NCBI RefSeq assembly: GCF_018139145.2
Contig: NC_059500.1
Span: forward strand, 59,177,607 to 59,241,606
DNA length: 64,000 nucleotides
Direction of reading: 5' to 3'
DNA from: Gymnogyps californianus
Taxonomy: Eukaryota > Chordata > Aves > Accipitriformes > Cathartidae
Below the pieces are notes generated by a model that was given only the letters and a program-made list of their open reading frames with translations, was not told the DNA's origin and ran no database searches. Both the position numbers and the translations under genes were made by a program. How positions within the stretch are numbered: the first letter of the stretch is position 1; each line of letters starts with the position of its first letter. Shown piece after piece: positions 55,784 to 64,000 of this stretch.

Positions 55784-58657
55784 CTAGCAGAGAAAAGAAG
55801 GATGAGAGATTAGTTACAACACAGCACTCTGTTCCCATAGGCTACTTTATAAGCAGGTGCAAAAAGAAACACAGCTACACCACAGGCTATCATTAGTTTT
55901 AGGGGCTCCTGTTTTTACCGATGTAGCACTGAGGGAGATGCGGAAGCACAGCTAGAGGGCAGGGGTAGCATGGAGGAAGACAAGGAAATAGCACCGCAGG
56001 GGTTAACAAGGTGTTCCCAGACATAAATCAAGTGCAATAAAAAAAAAAAACAAACCCAAAGCTTTTTGTGTTTTCATCTAAAAATCTAACAGGTAACAAC
56101 TACCATTACCGTCTGTTTGAAGGCTAGGGACAACATCTCAATATGGAGTGAGAGATTTTAAATGGGATGGAGATGGGCAAAAAGGTGCATGGCAGGTGAA
56201 GCTACCAAGCTTTTGCCTGTATCAGAGAACAGTCACCGGAGGAAAGGGTGATAAAAGGTAAGAAAGAAAGCTATTTTTGCATTACTCCTCTAAATGGACA
56301 TTATATATACACATTTATGTATTTATTTACATACTTAAAATGAGCGCGAGCACTATAAAAAGAAAAAGCATTTGGATACTGGGGATGACACAAGTTTTAG
56401 ACACTACCTAGATCTGACCTTTAATAGTTCCACATAAGTTTCCAATCCTAACAAGTGGTGAATTTTTTATCTCTTTACAAAAGCATGACTGACAACGATA
56501 TTCCGAGTAGTAAATTTTGTTTGATGGAAGGAACTGAAGGAACCTCTTCAGTTACTGTGTACTATAAGCTGACTTTTGTCAACTCCCCTATCTCCTCCAG
56601 AAAAAAAAGGTACTACCCTGAACCTAGGCCAGCAAACATATCCATACAAGTATAAATATCTTGTTTATTTACTAAATATTTCTAGAAATCTGCCTCTGTC
56701 AAAGCACAAAACCTCCAAAACCCCCTAGAGCGCAAGACATCAGATTTTGTAACTCCACTAAGCACTCCAGCGTAGCAAGCTGCATGATTGATTTTTAAAG
56801 CATCACTTTAGCAACACTTTGAACTGACTTCTAAACCAAATAAGCCCTGATCTTAGGCAAGTGGGCAAGCAGACTCTTACAAAGGGCCTAGTAGTTATTC
56901 ATTTTCTTTGAAACAGGAGCTGGAAAAAAAACTTTTTTTTTTTTGTAAACGCAGTATTAAAAAAGGATTATTAATATAGTAAAAGACACAAGGTAGCAGA
57001 GCAGTGTAATTTCTTCCACTGTCTCTAGAAAGCAAGAAAAAGGAGATTAAAATAATAATAATAATAAAAAATCTATAGCTTTCATAAACCAATACCTTTG
57101 CTCTTCTTTCTTTACGGACTGCAAGGTGACTATCAAAATTCCAGTACCAGATAGGACCAGATTTAGGTTACTTTCTCAAATCTCTGAGCAATTGTTAATC
57201 ATATCAATGGGTAAAACAAAACAAAATCCCACATATTTGCTACATAATTATTTCCTGCACAGAATGTCTCCTCACTTTTATAAAAAAATTATTTCCATTT
57301 TTTAATATTATTTTACTCATTTGTAACAAGGTCAACACAAAGATGATTAAATCATCAAATCAGATGCATATGATGAATTTAAATCAGGACTGAACTATAA
57401 GCATTTCCAGTTTCCACTTCTAAGATCAGATGCAGGAATGTCTGGTTAACCCTGACCCACTTCTATGTAAGCATGTTCAGAGTATGAACTGTATTCTCAA
57501 AACAGTCACAATGAAGAAATGTTTTAGGTTATTTAATAAAACAATTTTAAAAGTTGGTAAAGTCAATTACACCTTCCTACTAATTATTGATTCTTGGGAG
57601 TTTCTAGGAACAGAACAAATGTTGCTTGGAAAGACTAAGTATCACCTAGAACAACCTTCCTGCAACAACAAGGGATAACATCCACTAATACAGAATGACA
57701 TTTATTTTCATTCTGAACAGTTTCTTTGACAAATCACTATGGTTAATAGGCATGTACAGGACTTTTTGAGAGAGAGGGGAAGTTTCTGAAATACGCTTAA
57801 CCCTTTGTGAGTTTCTTCTTTCTGTCCACACTGTATTCTTCTCCCCGCCCCCCCCCACCCCATTTTTGCCAAAATTGCAATGAGGGGGGAAAGGGGGAGA
57901 AGTACAGCAGTACGATAAGGTCCAGTTCTTACACCTGTGCAACTGAAAAAAAAAGGGAAAAAAACATGACTGTGACTACAAAGCAGCTAGACACCCAGAC
58001 TAAGGATCAGACTGTGTGCACTCCATCAAGGGACGCATAAATGTCTACGCCTACGGCATCACATGAAGGAGAATGTACGGGTTAGGATGCATTTAAACGC
58101 CACATTGGAAAAGATGCTGCATAAACTGAACACATGGTGCTGATCTGCTTCTGGCTGCATCTTGACTGTGTGCCTGTCCAGTTCATTAGTACATAACAGA
58201 AGATGATGAGGACGGGGATATTTTTCACGATACGCTGCCACACCTGTTAATCCAACTGAAGCACAGAGAGCACCTCACCTTTTCTGAAGCAGAACAACTT
58301 GCACTAAACCCACGTTTAGTTTATTCCCGAGCTAGCAAGCCAGAAGTAAGTGAAGTAAGTTTGCATATAAACGCAATTGGTTTTCATACGGTAGCCTTCT
58401 TCCAAGAGCATCTTACACAGCGACCCAAGAAGGCCAAACTACACAGAGCGTTGCTAGGAACAAGCAGGAGAGAAGCACCCCACCAGCTACCTGCTGACAC
58501 GCTGCGGAGGGTGGCGGGAAGGGGCCGGGAGGGCGCCGTCGTCGCCGCCGGGGAGGGATGGAGGGAGTCCCGGGGGCTCTCCCGCGGGCATCTCCGCGCT
58601 GGGGCAACAACTCCGGGACTGAGTTTCCCCGGGCGTCCCCCTCGACCCGCGCCCTAC
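55784..58657 (-). other. ARSB: ARSB intron 1
   Basis: About 2.9 kb between exon 1 and exon 2. The exon 1 side lies in the CpG island; the rest is AT-rich with small simple tracts: an A run near 56,040, an AAT tract near 57,050-57,067 and a C run near 57,845. I see no coding homology or recognised transposon. Confidence 0.85.
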
Positions 58658-58930
58658 CTGGTAGCGGCCGCTGAGGAGCTGGCTGCGGGAGGGGGTGCAG
58701 AGCGGCTGGGTGTAGTACCGCTCCAGCCGCACGCCGCCCGCCCCCAGCGCGTCCAGCCGCGGCGTGCGGATGGCCGAGCCGTGCCAGCCCACGTCGCCCC
58801 AGCCCAGGTCGTCGGCCAGCACCAGCACCAGGTGCGGGGCGGGCAGCCGCGCCGCCGCCAGCCGCAGCAGGCAGCAGAGCAGGCAGAAGAGCAGGCAGAG
58901 CGGCGGCGGGACGCCCGCCCGCCCCGCCAT
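58658..58930 (-). CDS. ARSB: ARSB coding exon 1: signal peptide and formylglycine site
   Basis: Encodes residues 1-91. The start is the ATG at 58930-58928. The same frame stays open a little further upstream, but only through a GTG-GCG-GGG stretch with no ATG. Residues about 7-27 are a Leu/Cys-rich hydrophobic signal peptide ending in a run of Ala, as expected for a lysosomal enzyme routed through the ER. The mature part opens with the sulfatase core strand ending in A-D-D-L-G-W. D40 and D41 match the human calcium ligands D53 and D54. The sulfatase motif C-T-P-S-R is present, with C78 as the cysteine converted to formylglycine by SUMF1 and R82 beside it. The classical sulfatase signature continues LL-[TAR]-G, but here it reads L-L-S-G, a mild departure. 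The exon ends G-R-Y-Q in phase 0 followed by a GTAGGG donor. The exon is very GC-rich and lies in the CpG island. Confidence 0.94.
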
Positions 58931-59027
58931 CCCCGCCACCAGGAACTGGGCCGCGGGGACCGCCCCGGGGACGGGCCACGGCGGCGGCAGCGCCCGGCTC
59001 CTCCCGCCGGGCGGGCCGGGCAGCGGG

Positions 59028-59063
<36 letters not shown>
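59028..59063. repeat. Pure (GGC)12 trinucleotide tract in the ARSB promoter or 5' UTR
   Basis: Twelve uninterrupted GGC units on the + strand (GCC on the ARSB sense strand) about 100 bp upstream of the ARSB ATG. Depending on the transcription start, the tract is either in the 5' UTR or just upstream of it. Such tracts are length-polymorphic and prone to assembly error. Confidence 0.9.
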
Positions 59064-59065
<2 letters not shown>

Positions 59066-59170
59066 GGGGCGCGCCCGTCCTCGGGCACCGCCCGGCGGGG
59101 CTGGGCAGGGGCTGCCCCGCCCGGCCCCGGTGCTGCCGCTCGGTCCGAGCTGGTGTGAGCGGTAATAGCG

Positions 59171-62100
59171 GGGTTCCGGAGTACCTGTGGTGGGTGGAAG
59201 CGGTGTAGCTTTAGGCCGATGAGTTTTGAAACGCGTTTAAAAAAAGAGATTGTAAAGTTGTTGCCGGTGTTAGCAGGGTATCCAACTCAGTGGTGCTGGA
59301 GATCCCTTCTAATTTTGTCTTTCTTTAGTTCCTACATTAAACATCCGGTTTAAACCATGGAGCCTTTCCCAGGGGAACCAGGGAACTGCTCCTAAGCTTG
59401 TGTTTCGAGTCAGCTGTGTTTCCAAGGAAGTTGATACAACAGTTTGAGTAGCGGACACAGTGTATTCTGGCACAAGTAACTGGGCTTGTTAGTTCTGTCT
59501 TCATATGTGAGACCATAGCAGCTCATCCAGATTTAATACTGCCAACAGAGTTTATTCTGTAAGCAAAGCGGGGCAGCTGCAACACAGCCATGGCCTTGCT
59601 GCTTGCCAACCTGTGCTACAGCCTGGGAAAAACAAGTTGCCACCGTCACTGAAGATGCAGCTGAGCTGTGCGAGATGGCAATTATTCCTGAGGCAAGATG
59701 GCCTCTCTCCCATCATCGTCAGCTGCTGCTCTCATCCCCTCCCCTGCCTGCCCCTTCTGCAAAATGATAAGCGACCCAGTGCTTTTTTCTCTTCATTTTG
59801 TCCATGCAGATGAGAAGCCGTGATCTAGGTCTGGCTGTAAGATGGTGCTTCTGACTGTTACTGTGTAGGAAGGAAGTGAAGCAACCCAGAAGCAGAAATA
59901 ACAGCTATGTCAACAGGGCTATTTCTTCAAACCATGTAATTTTCTAAAGCAATATTGTAAACGACCACTACCTTAGTTATAATCTTGATGTAAAATCTAA
60001 GATTGTGAAAGGACAGAAATAGCTGTCAACTCTGATAGATTTTGTTCATCCATGGAATACATATAAATTTCATTGTCCAGTTAAAGATCAAATAACCATG
60101 TGTTTCACATTTAGCTGGAATGGTACCTATGTGCATTCCCAAATTTATATAGACATTTGGTAACAGGTCAAAGAACAATCCACATTAAAAATCGTATTTC
60201 TTGGTAAGAAAGCCAAACATTGAGAATGCTAGACTCCTGTCTACTTTCTTTTTGATTGACAAGTCTCTGTAGAAAGAAAGTTCCCACTCCTATGAATGAA
60301 GTCTAGTGGATAAGCCTATTAAGTTATCAGATCTTTTTGTATAAATCCCAAAGGATTCTCTGCTGGTTTGAAAACAACAGCAATGATGAGTGATGCCACA
60401 TTTTTTTCTACAATAAGAATGTACTATAGTTCACAGCTGGTATTGGAACAAGAAGCAACAATACTGTCCTAAAGTCAGTTTTTCCTGAAGTAAATTCCAG
60501 GATTGCATACAAGCTCGTATGTGACTATGAGTTGTATTTTCTTTGCTCGAGATGTGATTCATACTGTTCAAAAGGCTGCCAAGTTCCGATTTATCTTGTT
60601 TTTAATTCAGATCCCATCACCAGTCACAGCTGTCTCACTGAACTGTTTATTTAACTAACTTCTTCCATGTCCTTATTACAGGTGAAGTTCCATTCAAATG
60701 TTAGCACACTCCCATGGAAACCATTCTTGTTCATTCAAAATAATTACTTTGAACATCTACACAGTGCTGGTGAAATCAGAAATGTTGGATACAAATTTTG
60801 CAATAAAATTCATTATAGCTATTCACCTGACATGTTTCCAAAGTTATCAGGATGTTCAAGTGCAGCTGAACTCATATTCCCTTGTAGAGGAGTGTCAAGA
60901 GTTATTTGCTGCTTATCCTCCTCCACCAGAATTGGATAACCTGGTTGCCTGAGCTGCCAGACTTAAAACATTAAATTGAACCATCTGAAACATACACAGC
61001 AGATACTGCACAGTCACAGTCTGGGTGTTGCTGCCTGTCATATTTTCTTAGTGTTTTTTTATTATTACTACTAGTTGAGGGATTTGGAATCCCAATCAGA
61101 AAATACTATTTATATCAGAGAGTATTCTCTTGAATCAAAAGAATAAATCCTGGAAATGGTCTGTGTTCAGTCCCCTATGTTTCAGTCTACCTTTTCTGAA
61201 TTTGGGGTTGAATAATTTGGGTGCTGTTTTGAGGTCAATGATTAATGAAGTCATTAGAGTGACACACAAGATTATGGCATCCGTGTTGATTTATCATTCC
61301 ACACAAAGCATGAACATGGCACTTCTTGCCATAGCACATGAGAACTTGGAACAAAAATTGAAATGGTAATAGTAACATCTACTGTCGTGTACCAAAACTC
61401 TCTGGAGATGGAAGAAGGATGAAGGAAAATGATGAAAAATGTGTCTGAGAAAACCGCCTTTTGACATGTCCTGATCAGTCTGCACACAGAAATTTGAGTA
61501 TTTCAGAAAATTTCCTAGATGACCAACTGTCATGTTTTCACCTCATTACAGTTGCGGAAGACTCAAAACGTGTCCCTGCCAGTCTTTCTACCCTGGTATT
61601 TCTGTTTGATTGGTTAGAAGCCCTCTTAAAAGATGGATGTACTACTTAAACGTTCTTGCTCCTATTCACTTCCTCTTGCTCTATCTTGACACCACAAGTT
61701 TATGCAACACCATATCACAACCTGCAATGAAAAGCAGCAGCGACAGGAAACTACGAAAGCTGCTGAACACTCCTGCCTCCTCATTTCTTCAGGTTTATAA
61801 TTTTTTTTTATAACCTTGAAAGATTGACTTATATGTGTGAACCTCTCCATGGGCATGATTTGTAAAGCTTCATCCCCTTACAGTTTAGTTTATCCACACT
61901 ATGCAAAGTGCTGCAACGTCAAGCTATCCTAATAAATACACAGTGAGGTGACATGGCTATCAGAGCACTAAAAAAGAAGCTAGGTCAACGAGGAAGCCCT
62001 GTCACACATACGGCTATCATAGCTACAGTGCTTCTAATACTCAGCTGTGCTTGCTTATAACTACTTCAGGTATCTCTGCTCCTGAATGCATTGTTAAACA

Positions 62101-64000
62101 GAAAGCACAGCCACTCGTAAGAGGTAACAGAGTGCAACACGCTCTCAGATACTGCATTTGTATTACATATGTCAGTGATGAACAGGGAGTTGTTTTGGTC
62201 TTACAGGTTGGCTGCAGGAAAGAAACTTTACTTTGCATTGCCTTGTCCCAGAAACAGCATGAGATGTTTTTTGTCTGCTTCCCTAAATCTTGAAACTAAA
62301 TGAAAATTAACTGGCCAAGGCTGTCTTAGTGAGACTTGGGTGACAACAGCTGTCAATGAGAAGCCCACAAGGAAATCAGTGGTTGGGCCTGTATAATACT
62401 ACACTGTAAAATGAGGCAGGTAGCTGTCTGCATCAGCTACAAGGAGAAATTAGGGGTTGGGAGGTTACAGCTGGAAATGCGGTACAAGCCCATGGAGGGT
62501 ACAGTTTCTGAGTTCACTTGACTGTAGGAATTACATCTGTGATTCATGACCTTTTGCTCTGGCTGCAGAAAGCCTACCCTTTCTGCACAGTCAGACCGAT
62601 CTGGTTGACATGTTAATGAATAGCACTTCTTTCTTTCAAGCTGGAAAAGGAGTTACAAACCTGATTCTAACTTTCAGATTGGGATGTGGAAGGCATCACT
62701 GAAACAGAGCTTTGGCATAGCAAAGCTTATTAGGAATGTACATGTGAGAGCCTGTCTCAGGATAACTGTTGCTGTACACTCCAGGATGTGGTGTCTACTG
62801 AATTTGCATGTTCTTGGGAAATACTGAAATTCAAAACTATGTTCCTAAGAATTGCTCTCGTCCTTCACAGTCTAAATAAAACCATATAGCATTGTGTTGT
62901 ATTTTAGATTTCTTAAATGCTCAAGGAAACATAGTGGCTAAAAGTGCCTCATTACAAATAATGTCACGTTTACAAAAAGTAACATCTCTGATTGGTTTAG
63001 CAAAGTAGAACTAAATCACTCATGAAAGCATAACAGAGAATAATTTCTGAATGGATTTTTCACTCAAGATAGTACTACATGCAAGTCTGCCAAAGCTTGT
63101 ATATTTTATCTTGACCTGCTTCGTAAAAGATATTCAAAACAGCACAATGTAATGTCAGGTTACTTTAGCAAGAGTAAGCGTTCATTACTGAAACTGTGTT
63201 TCTCCCGGTACCTTCTATTTATACATTTGCTTCTTTGCTGAAGATTTAGAGGCACCAACTCCTTTGAAGAAAGTACATTTTGGACATTATTCATATGTAC
63301 TTTGAAAATGTTTATCTATAGCCTAAAAGGGAGTGCTACTCTTTGTAAGTTGGAAATTGTGACATTATTATTCTAAAGAATTGTTGAGCATCTTATGGAA
63401 TTCAGAAGAGTGTTTTAATAATTTAGTGTGTTCCCATCACATACGTTACCCCAATCCTGCTTATTTGGGTTATCAAATATTCAACACTGAATAAAGCTCC
63501 TCTGCTGTGGATTTAATTATATTTTTTCATTGTTGATATTTCTGTGTAACAACATATGGCTCTTACTGCTGTCCAATCTATAATTATCAGGAAAAGGAAG
63601 AACTGAATTTCTCTGGTGTCAGTGTAGTGCTTCAGATTTAGAACAGTAAATCCATGATACAGTACTTTAGGTTCTATTCAGAAATTGAACAATAACATCC
63701 TGTGTGTTGTAGAATATTACACATAATCTATCAGATGATTCATATAAAATAATGAAGAATGGGCTTCCTATAACTGTTTCATTTAGAAGAACTAGATTTT
63801 GTTCTTCTGTGAGAATTTCTGCCAGGCTGACATATTGGGAAAAAATGTTAACAGTTCAGTTTGCCTTTAATATTGCCTTTATTATTTTTAATGGTTGCTG
63901 GGATGTATTTCAATTCCTTAGGCAGCATTTCTGTGCAGAACTAGTGAAATTATTTTAATGATAAGTTTGCGACATCATGTTGTAAGGAGCCAGGATAAGC
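59171..64000. other. Upstream flank of ARSB, no gene recognised
   Basis: AT-rich sequence upstream of the CpG island. In mammals the next gene on this side is DMGDH, in the same orientation, so its 3' end might be expected further right, but I recognise none of its coding sequence here. One short + strand frame (60698-60952) has a protein-like C-terminal part but no identifiable homology. The rest shows no feature I can support. Confidence 0.7.

Larger units (their letters stand above)
58490..59170 (-). promoter_or_regulatory. ARSB: CpG island and presumed ARSB promoter / 5' UTR
   Basis: This is the only GC-rich, CpG-dense stretch of this size in the window. It covers exon 1, the start of intron 1 and about 240 bp upstream of the ATG. 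GC-box-like sites (GGGGCGG near 59026-59032 and CCCCGCCC near 59115) lie upstream of the coding start, and I see no TATA box in position. That pattern fits a broadly expressed lysosomal gene. I did not find a palindromic CLEAR (TFEB) site. The transcription start cannot be placed from sequence alone. Long open frames here on both strands are low-complexity Arg/Gly/Ala/Pro shadows. Confidence 0.8.

Noticed and set aside
58931..58939. Extension of ARSB exon 1 upstream to a GTG start
   Set aside because: The three upstream in-frame codons are GTG-GCG-GGG; the first ATG in frame is at 58930, and vertebrate starts at GTG are rare.
58361..59165. Long + strand frames (265 and 133 codons) and overlapping minus-strand frames of 188 and 144 codons in the CpG island
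   Set aside because: Low-complexity Arg/Gly/Ala/Pro translation caused by GC-rich sequence and the GGC tract; the real coding frame is ARSB exon 1.

Overview
The window is vertebrate nuclear DNA and almost certainly comes from a bird. It is AT-rich, intron-dominated sequence with one CpG island. It carries a CR1 LINE with the typical avian 3' end (the ATTCTATG-type tail near 43,250) and a retroviral LTR of a type I know from neoavian genomes. It is not a bacterial or phage accessory region, and I found no operons, CRISPR arrays or rRNA/tRNA genes.

The only gene I can support is ARSB (arylsulfatase B, N-acetylgalactosamine-4-sulfatase) on the minus strand. Six coding exons are present: exon 1 58658-58930, exon 2 55597-55783, exon 3 52958-53148, exon 4 52189-52396, exon 5 25360-25603, exon 6 16614-16684. 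All visible splice junctions are GT-AG and all phases join. Together they encode residues 1 to about 391: a signal peptide followed by most of the sulfatase catalytic domain, with every active-site residue I could check in place. Exons 7 and 8 (roughly the last 130-140 residues by comparison with the human protein) were not found and should lie beyond the left edge, so more than 16.6 kb of intron 6 is inside the window.

Layout from left to right. 1-16613 is part of intron 6, with an ancient decayed CR1/L3-like LINE (1135-1660), a probable hAT transposon end (about 9540-9671) and a GC-rich block with a tandem duplication of about 95 bp (12138-12324). 16685-25359 is intron 5, with a 5'-truncated LTR (19920-20319) holding a 32-base C run, and two weaker repeat candidates. 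25604-52188 is intron 4 (26.6 kb), with a 2.2 kb 5'-truncated CR1 (about 41035-43260) whose reverse transcriptase is inactivated. 52397-58657 holds the three short introns 3, 2 and 1. 58490-59170 is a CpG-island, apparently TATA-less promoter with a pure (GGC)12 tract upstream of the start codon. 59171-64000 is upstream flank with no gene I can name.

I found no undescribed biological system. The observations most worth checking are the poly-C tract in the LTR, the promoter GGC tract, the mutated catalytic box of the CR1, the ancient LINE fossil and an unexplained short open frame upstream of ARSB. Almost all other open frames are chance frames in introns or antisense shadows of the CpG island.
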